Positions 54,354-64,000 of a stretch of DNA of 64,000 nucleotides are shown one piece after another. The DNA comes from Loripinus fragilis (Eukaryota; Mollusca; Bivalvia; Lucinida; Lucinidae). The translations under genes were made by a program, and so were the position numbers. The DNA lies in the NCBI GenBank assembly GCA_964019695.1, contig OZ026516.1:100068368-100132367 (forward strand). The letters are read 5' to 3'. The notes under the pieces were generated by a model that searched no databases, had not been told where the DNA came from, and worked only from the letters and a program-made list of their open reading frames with translations. The number at the start of each line of letters is the position of its first letter. Within the stretch, counting starts at the first letter, position 1.

Positions 54354-54909
54354 GTACCGTAAAAGTTCTAAAACTTTGAACACTTTTCTGTTTCTCTTCT
54401 CAACTTCTCAAATAAAATTTAGGTTATAAGGGCTGGAAAATGTTTGTCAATATGGCAAACAGGGAAGACCCTGATCAGACTTCTTCTTCCAGTCTAATCT
54501 TGGTCGGCAGTGTTTGTCTTGGCCTTTTTAGCAGGCAACTAGTTTTCGAAATTTTAGAACATCTACCGTAACAGGCCATCTGGTAAATAGAGGAATTAAC
54601 ATTTTAGATTATGGCACTTGCTATAATCTCATTTATTTCGGGGCTGACAGGCTCATATCTCTTCAATATATCGTCTTTTAATGTTTGCATATCCATTTTA
54701 TATCAACATTTGGGTATCACGATAGTGTTTGATTTAATTGAACTTATTAAACGAGTTGGGATAAATATATTAAATGCGAGGCTCACGGAGCATTTTATCT
54801 CTTTCGCATCAAGTTTAATAAATTCAATGATACAGTGGCACAAATGTAAGATTATATTTATCATATGGCACTAAAACTACTTTGGAGTCACATTTTTGGC
54901 ATGCGGCCG

Positions 54910-55040
54910 AGACTTGGTGTTGTGTCCTTAAGCAAGATGCTTTATCCGCTACTTAGTACTGGTTGAACCCAGGAAGACAGGAAATCATCCCAACATGACT
55001 GAAAAATTATTGACTGGGAGTTAAAGTATCAAAACAAATC
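54910..55040 (+). mobile_element. Headless tRNA-derived SINE
   Basis: GTTGTGTCCTTAAGCAAGATG, GGTTGAACCCAGGAAGACAGG, CAACATGACTGAAAAATTATT, TGGGAGTTAAAGTATC. Confidence 0.65.
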
Positions 55041-55238
55041 AAAAATTTTGCAAAGCTCAGGATATGCCATATGTACAGATGTACCACGACCTCTGACTAA
55101 TGACCTTTAGATCATTCCATTTCAAAAGGTTGATGAGGAATGCATAGCAATAGCCAGTCAGGCTGGAACATTTGTCTGTGTCAAAACATTATAATAGAAT
55201 GTATTAAGTAAACACTTAGCACCCCTAATTCTAGAACT

Positions 55239-56491
55239 ACAGTCAAACCTGCTGTTGTGGCCACCTCTATTAAGCGTGACCCTCCCTTAAGCGGCCATTT
55301 TAGAGCCCCCCGAACGATTTTGAATGCAAATGCACCTTTATTAAGCGTGCACCTGTCCAAGGCGGCCAGCTGCCGGCGAAATTCGCCCCAAAACACTGAA
55401 ATTGTGCCCTCAAACGGCCAATTTCTATGGGTTGATGCGGCCAGTTTTGATGATTAATATTGCATCGATTAACTTTTTTGCACCGGTCATATGCTTGGTG
55501 CAATTAAACTCCCCAGCAGTGGTGTCTCCCAGAACAAATTCTTCAATGGCCGCTACCCTATGTCGAGGTTATTGGGCCCAACTATTTGGAAATTTGTGGT
55601 GAGGTCGAACCGCAACGGGGCCGAAATCAACTAAGTTCAAGTGTTTACGCTAATAAAACACTACGACATGGTTCAGGAATCCAACACATGTGGATTAAAA
55701 ACAGCGTCAACAGTAACCGAAAACCTGAATACGCTAAACGAACACCACTTGTTGATTTTTTGTAAGCGGGTAACCATTATTGCAAGCGGGTAACCAGTCG
55801 TAGAGTCAGTCAGCTGATAAAATTGTCGACATCAAAGCATTTTGCCGCTGCCAAAGTTCATTCATCCATACCGTGACAGATGTTTAACGGTAAATGTGTG
55901 AAATTCTAAATGCAAAGTAATACTCTTTGCTGGAGGCATATACTTACTACATAAGGATGCAATCTTTGGTAAAAGTCAACAAGCAATAGCTTTTGAGAAA
56001 AAAAAGAGGTTATTTTTGACAAACAAAATTTGAACCATTTTCCGTTTCTTTTTCACCTGAATAATTTTACAATTCTTACAACATTCTCTTCATGTTCAAT
56101 AGTACAATGACCATTAAACATACATTTGCTTATCAAAAATCAAGTTTTAGCTTCTTGAAAAAATATGATTAGCAGTGCTATCTCTACTCTTTTGACATAC
56201 ATGGACATCTTTAGACTGAATGGACATGATTTTTTTTTATTTCATATTTTGTTGTATTTCTTTTTTCATTTATATATTTGATGAAGAAATGCAATAACTG
56301 CAGCAGTGTAGACCTTATTCTTTATACTTTTCAACTCATTATTATATGGGTATCCTCAACTCGAAGCCAACATTCTTTTGAGTCAGCAATCATATGGCCA
56401 TCTTAGCTGAACCTCTATTAAGCAGCCACCTGTCTTAAGCAAGCGATTTTGGATTATCCCTTGACCGCTTGCTTAAGACAGGTTTGACTGT
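55239..56491. mobile_element. ACAGTCAAACCTG-ended DNA element, 1,253 bp
   Basis: The ends ACAGTCAAACCTG and CAGGTTTGACTGT are perfect 13-bp inverted repeats. TTAAGCGGCCA-type sub-repeats (CTATTAAGC, CCTTAAGCGGCC, TTAAGCAGCCACC) recur near both ends. Superfamily not assigned. Overlapping frames at 55181-55602 are not supported. Confidence 0.7.
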
Positions 56492-56711
56492 ATTTCAAAA
56501 TTGTAAAATACAGTCAAGCCTCAAAGCTTTTTGTTTATCTATACAAGACATTGTTATTACTATCATTACACAACCTTTATTACTAAATATGTAAGCCAAT
56601 AGTGGTTTGTTGATTTTATTATGTGGTGACCTTGACTTACATGGCACACTCTAGTGTTCTCTGAGGAATTTAGCAAATATGAATTCGTGAATAAACATTA
56701 TGATTTCTATA

Positions 56712-56944
56712 CATGGGTGAAAGTTTTCAGGATTTTGAGGCTGACTTTCCATAGAAAGTCAGCCTCAAAATGCTGAATTAGGCAGATTATAAAAGCTTCT
56801 CTGATTAGTTTCTCTGATTAGTTTTCAGAATATCTAAACACAATCATTTAAACTTGAAATTATTCATTTTTGTAGGCATTTTGCAAGTTTTAAAATCTGA
56901 ATTTCTTTAGTTCATGATTTTGAAAATTTTGAACTTTCAACCAT
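56712..56944. mobile_element. CATGGGTGAAAG-family MITE upstream of exon 15
   Basis: CATGGGTGAAAGTTTTCAGG left end, TTTTGAACTTTCAACCAT right end; inner hairpin GAGGCTGACTTTC-CATA-GAAAGTCAGCCTC. About 63 bp before exon 15. Confidence 0.75.
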
Positions 56945-57007
56945 AACTACCTCTTCAACACTTAGCATTTAAACTTTAATTAATTGCATGGTTGTTTTGT
57001 AATTCAG

Positions 57008-57202
57008 TTGAAGAAAATGTCCAAGATTGTGAACAGTATTGCTGAGGACCGTCGACAGCTCACCCTGGAACTGAGCACTAGCCCAGTTAAGGATGAAATG
57101 GAATCTCCGCGCTATCGTAGTCCTATCAAGGAAGTATTAGAAGTGGTTCATAGTCCGGTGAAAAACAGCTTTCCTTCACCAGAAGAGGCAGTCAAGACTC
57201 CG
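57008..57202 (+). CDS. KAT6: KAT6 exon 15
   Basis: 195 nt, TTGTAATTCAG acceptor, ACTCCG|GTAGGT donor, phase 0 both sides (skippable in frame). Encodes LKKMSKIVNSIAEDRRQLTL, then a run of (T/S)SPVK, RYRSPIK, HSPVKNSFPSP motifs, candidate proline-directed phosphorylation sites. It has no obvious match in human KAT6 as I know it. Confidence 0.9.
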
Positions 57203-57217
57203 GTAGGTTGACGTAAC

Positions 57218-57460
57218 CATGGGTGAAAGTTTTCAGGATTATTCCTGAATTCAGGATTTTGAGGCTGACTTTCCATAGAAAGTCAGCATCAAAATGCTGA
57301 ATTTAGCAGATTATAATAGCTTCTCTGATTTATTTTCAGTTTATCGTAAGACCACTGACCATTTAAACTTTATTTCAGTAATGTTTTTTAGGTGTACTTT
57401 AGTTTTAAAATTTGAATTTCTAAAGTTCAGGATTTTTCAAATTTTGAACTTTCACCCATG
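57218..57460. mobile_element. CATGGGTGAAAG-family MITE downstream of exon 15
   Basis: Best copy: CATGGGTGAAAGTTTTCAGG at 57218 and TTTTGAACTTTCACCCATG at 57460, inner hairpin GAGGCTGACTTTC-CATA-GAAAGTCAGC. Starts 16 bp after the exon 15 end. Confidence 0.85.
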
Positions 57461-57610
57461 GGTAACTATCTAGAATCGCATAATATACATCAATGCAAAA
57501 TATTTCTGAAAACTTTTCATTAAACATTTATAGAAATGTTTTCTCCAATTCGATAGAAGTAAATATCCCTAAAGTTAGAGTGACAGTAAGCAAAAGATTG
57601 CAGATTGTTG

Positions 57611-57815
57611 AGAAGCACAGTGGCTCAGTGTTAGATTGGTAGCCTTGGGATTGAAGGGTTGCTAGTTTGAAAATAAACAGAGGCACTGCCTTGTATCCTA
57701 TCGCAAGACATTTTAATCTCTGCTCAGTACTGGTTCAACCCAGGAATACAGGAAAACATCCCAACATGACTGAAAAACTTGAATGGGACGTAAAGCTTTT
57801 ACATAAACAAAATAA
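57611..57815 (+). mobile_element. tRNA-derived SINE, diverged
   Basis: GAAGCACAGTGGCTCAGTG head, TACTGGTTCAACCCAGGAATAC, AACATGACTGAAAAAC, ATGGGACGTAAAGC; the B-box region is altered. Confidence 0.7.
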
Positions 57816-58560
57816 CAGATTGTGCGTGCTTATTAGATTTACTGCATGGTTGGGGTTATAAATACTCAATCATTAATTATGGTTGAAAATTGTTTTTATT
57901 CACCAAAATGTGTATTGGGTGTTAAATTTCTGATTAGATTCTAATCTAAAACTTTGAATAAAATTGTCTTCAATACTTTTCTCAGCTAAATGTTTGCTGC
58001 ATTGTTTCTGATACATGCAATGCTTGTCAGAAGAACAGAAGACCCTGATTAAGGGAAGACACTGATTTGGGGCTGCACTGTTTGTGTACCTCATTTTTAG
58101 TCGGATAACTAGTGTACTTACTATATTTTAAAACAGTTACTTTATATGAAACTCATGTTTGTGAGGCATCTATTTTGTCTTCATTGTCAGTCATTTACCC
58201 TCAAAGGATTAAAAAATGCATTTGATCCACCACCAGACTGTGCTCTACTCTTTGTAATATGGCTTCGAGGTTATAAAACTTTTTTCATGCTCAACTCAAC
58301 AGCATGAAATTTGTCCTGCTCATAAATGTTAAAATGCCATTACTGTTGCTGCATTTTAGCATTTATTAGCAAGATAAATACAATATATCTGAAAGTTTTA
58401 AAGCAAGATTTTTTCCAGCATTTGAGTTGGTATGAGCAGTTGAAATTTCATGCTTAGTTGAGTTGAGCATTCATTTTTTTTAAAACCTCGGGACATGGTC
58501 AAGTGATGGGAAACCAAATTAATGTCAACTCTTACTGTGTTAAACCTGAATATATCTTAT
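57816..58560. other. Intron 15 stretch without recognisable features
   Basis: AT-rich; a loose inverted pair AACTCAACAGCATGAAATTT/AAATTTCATGCTTAGTTGAG at about 58291-58465 suggests another decayed foldback element. Confidence 0.4.
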
Positions 58561-59146
58561 TTTGAAAACAGTGTAGATCCAGATCAGCTGGATTCTGAGA
58601 AGCCATCTGATCGTGATCCACACTGTTTATATCTACCTGTAAATTCATGCTAATAAATAGAATCACACAATTTATTTGGATAAAAATTGGAAACAATTGT
58701 AGTACATAATAATATCAGGCCTCCAGGTTATCGGAAAATTATTTTTCTTATTTCACAACCAAAACATTAGTTGTAGGTACTCAAAAGAACTGTCTCAATG
58801 AGATGGTTCTTTTGAGCACCCAAAACACATGTTTAACCCATTTAAGCCGAAATTTCCAAATCAATCAATTGGACCAGTCCATTTCTGTTTTAAGGGATGT
58901 TGATTGGTATTTTTCATTTTTATTAAAATTTTAATAGAACATTCTGTAAGCAAACAGTGGAGACCCTGATCAGATGAGGTCTGGGTCTGCACTGTTTGCC
59001 TTTGTCCCACAAAATGGACGCAAGGCTTATATGTTAAATTGATAGATAATAAAATAATTACAATTTTATGCTAAAAATATTTCTCTATGTAATCTCCAAT
59101 ATGGTTAGGGTTAAGCTTGGTTAAACTTGGTAGTGTTGTTTTCTAG

Positions 59147-59249
59147 CCGAAGAAGAAGCGAGGTCGGAAGCGACGACTGACCAATCAGAATGATGAGAAC
59201 GAGGAAGAGGAGGATGCTAAACGAATGAAGTTGGAATCTAATGAAGAAG
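59147..59249 (+). CDS. KAT6: KAT6 exon 16: AT-hook-like basic and acidic segments
   Basis: 103 nt, GTTTTCTAG acceptor, GAAGAAG|GTAATC donor, phase 0 to 1. PKKKRGRKRRLTNQNDENEE is an AT-hook-like KRGRK core followed by an acidic run; comparable to the RKRRR/Glu-rich region after the MYST domain of human KAT6A/B, and a plausible nuclear localisation signal. Confidence 0.92.
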
Positions 59250-59257
59250 GTAATCAC

Positions 59258-59393
59258 AGGTTTAGATAAACAAAAAATTTCAGCGTAAAATTGTAGATAT
59301 TGTCTTACCCATCAGCTTTAACATATGTTTTGGGTGCTCAAAAGAACCGTCTCATATGTTTTGGTTGATAAATGAGAAAATTAAATTTTAGAT
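59258..59393. repeat. H1 hairpin element, collapsed copy
   Basis: Reads TTTAGATAAACAAAAAATTT...GGGTGCTCAAAAGAACCGTC-TCATATGTTTTGGTTGATAA: the second arm of the palindrome is deleted precisely after the loop TCA. It begins 8 bp inside intron 16. Confidence 0.75.
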
Positions 59394-60705
59394 AAAGCCC
59401 CAGTTACACAGTCACGATTCCGGCCACGATTCACCGCGATTCGTCCCAATTTGAGCTGGATGGTAAAATCGGGATGCGTCGGGATGGAAAAATAGAAAAT
59501 TAAGCATCAATAGGGTGTCTCACGATACTCCTACGGTGTCTGCACAATTCATCTACGGATCCACTACGACACATGACGGCAGTGCTATGATTCACCACAG
59601 TGGGGCTACGAATGCTCACGATGCCTCCACGATTCGATACAATGCTAGTACGATTCAAGCCGGTAGAGCTACGGTAGTGTCATGTCCTCCCACGAATGTG
59701 GACGATTTAGTGGTTGTCATGCGACCGTCCTAAGGGGTGGGGGGGTACTCTCATATTTTTTCTCCATACGTAGGTTCGGGCCCAGCATCTATCGTTCACC
59801 CCAAAAAATATCAGGAATTTCAAGCACCAAAGATATTTGAAATTTTAGCAACTAGAAAAATATTCCCCATTCTGTACCTTGACCTTAAAAAGACCCTAAA
59901 ATGCATGGAAATTACCCCTAAATATAGTCCGAATTATGATGTCCAAAAAAATATCCACAAAATCTTAAGACCCAAAAATATTCATTTTTCTGAAAACCCC
60001 CAAAAATATTGAAATTCAAAATTTTGAACCCCAAAAAATGACCCGAGCCTACGTATGGGGCAACAGTTTGCCAAATTATGACATCAAATATCATTATCTC
60101 TTCAACCTTTGACGAAGTCAGTCATGCCATCAAAAAGAAAAGCTGCGGCAAAATCAAAACAGTCACCGGACCCACAGGCTAGGCTCAATCCTGTCCCCCA
60201 AGTCCAGTGTCATGTCCAGTTGTATCAGATGACGTCCAGTTCAAGCTGCAAATTAGCAATTTGAAGTCTCTGGACATAATCCATGATGCGCCTCACTAAA
60301 ATGCACTTTTGAAAATGATTTTCAGCAATGATACCTCTGTTTTATACCAGAATCTTGTGTCAGTGATAACCCGATTTGCTACGAACGCCCACGAATGACC
60401 ACAAATACTACTCAGGCACCACTAGGAATGTTCCCGATCCCGTTACGGTAGAGCTGCGATTTAGGCCACACCCACAATCCAACACGATTCACCCCGACGA
60501 GTTTAAACCATTTAAACTTGTCGTAGCCTTGTCGTGGAGGTTCCCGAATCATCAGGATCCTTCACGAATCACCTCGGTATCACTAGGACTCGCGCCGATG
60601 TCTCTACGGTGCTGCTACGACTCCTGCCAATGCATCATGACTTGATAAATTGGGGTGAGTGGTAGCTCTACCATGGCCAAAATCGTGAATGTGTAACTGG
60701 GGCTT
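59394..60705. mobile_element. AAGCCCCAGTTACACA-ended element, 1.3 kb, with nested insertion
   Basis: The ends AAGCCCCAGTTACACAGTCA and TGAATGTGTAACTGGGGCTT are inverted over about 25 bp. The interior is made of degenerate CACGATTC/TACGA(A/C)T units, giving open frames (59515-59733, 60376-60645) that are low-complexity artefacts. A second element is nested at 59764-60058. Confidence 0.75.
59764..60058. mobile_element. Nested CCATACGTAGG-ended element, 295 bp
   Basis: CCATACGTAGGTTCGGG/CCCGAGCCTACGTATGG inverted ends with CCCCAAAAAATAT(C/T) strings near both. Confidence 0.75.
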
Positions 60706-60729
60706 AAGGCAAAAATAAAAAAAAATAAT

Positions 60730-60920
60730 AGTGTTTCAGGTTATGTGAATTATTAAAATAGGGATGGTAGGTTGGAAAATATTGTTTATTTTGTTAATAG
60801 TTGATAACAGCAGAATAATATGGCTGAACAGACATCATTTGGAAATCCTCTATAAGGACTTAAAAATTTCAGGGTTGGTGGCCCATAATGGGCATTGCCT
60901 GGTTACCTGAAACACACAAG
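60730..60920. mobile_element. GTGTTTCAGGT-ended miniature element
   Basis: GTGTTTCAGGTTATGTG and GGTTACCTGAAACAC ends, similar in style to 33473-33717. Confidence 0.55.
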
Positions 60921-61436
60921 GCTTTAAGATGAGAATTAGTTGTGGTCCCATCTCCATATGACCTTAGCTGTTGGTGAGCTGTTAAACACTTTCTTGTTTC
61001 TTGACAAAATTGTATGCGCCAGCACATGGTATTTCAGTGCTGCTCACTAAGCAAGCAGCATCTAAGGCTCATCTGGGCAGTCTCGCTAGAGCCTTTGCTG
61101 AAAGTATGGACAAGGACAAATGCTCAGGCCTGGGTGTTATGGTGGTGTGCTCTCTGCTGCCGCTTTCAGAGAGATTGCCCTGTCATATTTGGCTTGTTGT
61201 CGCTGACAGGATGAAATTTGCTTCACTTGAGGCAAATTTGGGTGGATGGGTGGGGCCTTTTAGTCGAATTCTTTTCTCTCTCCCTCTCTCTGGGAGGAAT
61301 CCCAACATTACTGAAATAGTGTTGACTGGGACTTAAAGCCTTAACTCAATCAAATGATGATCTGCACCCAACTGTTTCACACTCTTAATTATATTCCTGA
61401 AAGAAATTTTGAAAAAATGTTAATTTTAACTTACAG

Positions 61437-61681
61437 AAACAGCCAATGACAAGATGAATGAATCTGTGGATCAAGAGCTTGATACTTCCAATAACGCAGA
61501 TACAGAGGCACAACAGAGCCCTTTGAACAGCCCTTTGAACACTCCTCTAGCTTCTCATACTGAAGAAGAGCCTGAGTCTACCCCAAAACGGAGAGGAAGG
61601 GGTTGGCCTAAAGGGGTACCAAGGGGAGTGAAGAAGAAATGGAAGCGAACGGGGCTACCAAAAAAGGTTTTACCAAAACAG
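61437..61681 (+). CDS. KAT6: KAT6 exon 17: Ser/Glu-rich and GWPKG basic segment
   Basis: 245 nt, TAACTTACAG acceptor, AAACAG|GTAAAT donor, phase 1 to 0. The end reads PKRRGRGWPKGVPRGVKKKW, matching the KKGWPKGKSRK basic segment of human KAT6A. NSPLNTPL repeats precede it. Confidence 0.92.
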
Positions 61682-61704
61682 GTAAATATTAGTACATTTG
61701 CCAT

Positions 61705-62000
61705 TAAGTCTCCCCCCTGGAAGGGTCCGGAGACATATTGTTTTTCCGCTTGTGTCCGTCTGTCCGTCACAAAATGTGTCCACTCTATAACTTGATAGCC
61801 ATTAGAGATATTTCACCGAAACTTAATACATTTGTAAAGCACATTCAGACGATGTGTCATGCACAAGAACCATAACTCTTGCATTTTATTTTACAAATTT
61901 TTCCCCTTGTAACAAGACTAAATGCAATTTTTGCCTGCTCTGTAAGTTGAACAATGTTAAAGCTATTTGGTTGACGCTTTTGTAAAAAAAAAAAGAGATC
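61705..62000 (+). mobile_element. GTCTCCCCCCTGGAAGGGTCC-type repeat, truncated
   Basis: Left end forms a weak hairpin (GTCTCC...GGAGAC), followed by TGTCCGTCTGTCCGTCAC and a body with TTTCACCGAAACTTAATACA. Third member of the Cn-hairpin-CCGTCCGT class in the window. It starts 23 bp after the exon 17 donor. Confidence 0.65.
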
Positions 62001-62057
62001 CAGACTGATCATGTAGTCATGGAGGTAATTTATTTTTAAATTTTTTTTTTTTTTCAG

Positions 62058-63787
62058 AAAAAGCGTGTCCCTTTAGACAGGCGAAGGGGACCAGGGCGGC
62101 CCACTCGGAACAGACAAAAAGGTGCAATAAATGACTCCAATCAAGAGCCTTTTCCATCTAATGAGGAACTAAGTGAAAAAGAGAATACAGACTCTAAATC
62201 CAACATTAAATTGGATGAGAGTGATGATTTATTAGTTTCCAGTATTCCAAATGGTGATGTGGATATGGAGCATAGTGTGAAAATAGAGACAGATTCTGGT
62301 GGACGTATTACTAGATCAGACTCCAGGAACTCTAATTTAAGACTCAGTAAAAATGTTGTGAAATCCGATGAGGATTCTGACTTAGACGATCACAATACCA
62401 GTAGTGAAAGTTTAAACTGTCATGTAAATACTAGAAGTATGGATGAGGATGATCATAAACATGAAACATGTACAATCAGATCTAGTCCCTCAAGTACGGA
62501 GGGAATACGTGAAAACAACACCCCAGACTTACCAAACCTCCCTAGTCCATTACCAGTGCTAGCTGAGTCAGGATCTGACAGTGTGTCGGACTCTGTCAGC
62601 GAAGATGTGCCTTCTCTAACCCCACAGATACCTACACCTCACAGCCTGGACAGTGGTGATTTCCCCAACAGTGTGGAATGTCCCACTGTAGACGAGTCTA
62701 ACATTAACAGTCCCAGCATTCAGAGTCCTAGATCATGTGTTCCAAGTCCGACGCCTAGTCCTGTGCCGTCAGAACCCATACTAAAGCAGGAAGAGCCAGA
62801 CACTGAATTTAATGAAGTTGAAGACAGTATGTTTGATACTATTGAACACAGAGCGGCCCATTCTCCATTGAGTTTTGGCCATTCTGAGTGTGATAGTGTT
62901 AAACAAGAGGAAGAATTGAGGACAGAAACTAGTGAACAGTTGAGTGAACAAGTTAGTGAACAATTGAGTGAACAAAATCAGAACAATATGGCAGCATCCT
63001 CTGCTGATGTGTTAGCTAGTGTGGACAGTATATTGTCTCCGGTTAATTCACAGGAAACTGAGGATGCTGAGAATTGTGAGCCAATTCTGGCAGACAGTAG
63101 TGCGATAGCGAGTAGTGATCTAGTGGCCGAGATGGAGAATGAGATGAACAATTCAAACGAGGAAGAGTGTGATGAAATAGACAATACTTCCACCGCTGAT
63201 ATTCCAAGTGACGATAACTTCCAGGATTTTAATAGTGATACAACTACGCAGGAGGCATTGCGTGCTACGGAAAACTTGGCTCAGGTGATAGCTGCTGCAG
63301 ACTTGGAGAGCAGTTTAGAACAAATGGAGGAACAAAGTGCTGCCACTACAGTCACTACTGAACACATTCTTCAACATGACGACAGTGTGAACACTGCTAG
63401 TGTAGGAAGTGCCAGTGTCCCTAGTGTTGAACCCCAACCCCCTTCAGACCCGCCTAATCCTAGTCCAAGACATCCTCATCCGAGCCCGCACAACACTGTG
63501 AGTCCCCACCATCCGAGCCCTCACCACCCTGGTCCAAGTCCTCATCATCCTAGTCCACATCATACCATGAGCCCTCATCCAACACTCAGTCCACAGTGTA
63601 TACCCATGAGTATGGGACAGATGTTCTCCCCTGGTCAACAACAGATGAACACCATGCAAAGTGTGGGTAATAATAGGTACAACAATGAGATTGATGTCAG
63701 TCAGTTGGCTGGCCTAGAATCTCCTGCCTCTATTAGTAGTAATGAGATGCAAAATACATCGGGTGATAACTTACAACAGCAGCAGCA

Positions 63788-63819
<32 letters not shown>

Positions 63820-64000
63820 ATCATAGACAACAACAGCAGCAACAACAACAACAGCTGACACATAACACATTCCCGGACTGTGCTCAGGCTCAGCCTAGAT
63901 TCCCGAGCAACATGAGCAATGTTCCCTTCAACTCTAACTATATGGACACAGTGAATCAAGCTGCCATGATGGGCAATGCTACGTACATGCCTATTGTGAG
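62058..64000 (+). CDS. KAT6: KAT6 exon 18: acidic Ser-rich tail, HPSP repeats, poly-Gln, Met-rich start (incomplete)
   Basis: TTTTTTTTTCAG acceptor; open through 1,943 nt (647 codons) to the window edge with no stop. Starts KKRVPLDRRRGPGRPTRN, a GRP AT-hook. A long Asp/Glu/Ser-rich region follows, then LSEQVSEQLSEQ repeats (62930-62975), His-Pro-Ser-Pro repeats (63460-63590), poly-Gln interrupted by HHR (63774-63853), and MDTVNQAAMMGNATYM near the edge. In human KAT6 the Ser/Met-rich tail is a transactivation domain. The stop codon and 3'UTR are outside the window. Confidence 0.93.

Noticed and set aside
59515..59733. 72-codon frame rich in His, Thr and Ser (also 60376-60645)
   Set aside because: Reads through degenerate CACGATTC units of a terminally inverted element.
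61001..61336. 111-codon frame in intron 16
   Set aside because: Ends in a SINE-like tail (CCCAACATTACTGAAATAGTGTTGACTGGGAC) and shows no domain or splice signal in register with KAT6.

Overview
The window reads as nuclear DNA of an invertebrate animal, most likely a bivalve mollusc. The evidence is short exons split by long AT-rich introns, tRNA-derived SINEs of the kind common in bivalves, terminally inverted elements starting with runs of C followed by CCGTCCGT microsatellite, and a strongly conserved animal chromatin gene. Species cannot be named from the sequence alone.

Layout. (1) 1-7275 is a nest of repeats. A degraded reverse-transcriptase element on the minus strand has been split by a 3.68-kb Maverick/Polinton-like (adintovirus-related) deletion derivative at 1508-5190. 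That element has 655/654-bp terminal inverted repeats, a 6-bp target duplication CACAAG, a broken packaging-ATPase gene, a gene for a protein with two PC4-like ssDNA-binding repeats, and two smaller ORFs. Its inverted repeats carry tandem CAAGATGGCGGC boxes. (2) 7276-8911 is the probable promoter and 5'UTR region of the next gene. (3) 8912-64000 (continuing past the window) is one plus-strand gene, a KAT6 (MOZ/MORF, enok-type) MYST histone acetyltransferase. I can phase 18 coding exons (plus one optional 42-nt exon) with no frame conflict. They encode about 1,907 residues so far: N-terminal winged-helix pair, tandem PHD fingers, a CCHHC (MYT1/KAT7-type) zinc finger, a basic linker with two GL(I/F)DGLS motifs, a complete MYST catalytic domain, AT-hook-like basic segments, an acidic Ser-rich tail and a poly-Gln tract. 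The stop codon lies beyond the window.

The introns (about 50 kb) are packed with non-autonomous mobile DNA: two tRNA-type SINE families, at least two hAT-type and four TA-flanked mariner-type miniature elements, several other inverted-repeat elements, two families of short perfect hairpins present in more than a dozen copies each, elements with tandem-repeat cores, and a 32-bp minisatellite of several kilobases in intron 1. Several are nested with readable target duplications, giving relative insertion ages.

The points most worth checking are the CCHHC finger in a KAT6 protein together with a 42-nt optional exon that would split it, the double PC4-like protein with its own TATA/CCAAT promoter inside the Maverick-like remnant, and the YY1-like box array in that element's inverted repeats.
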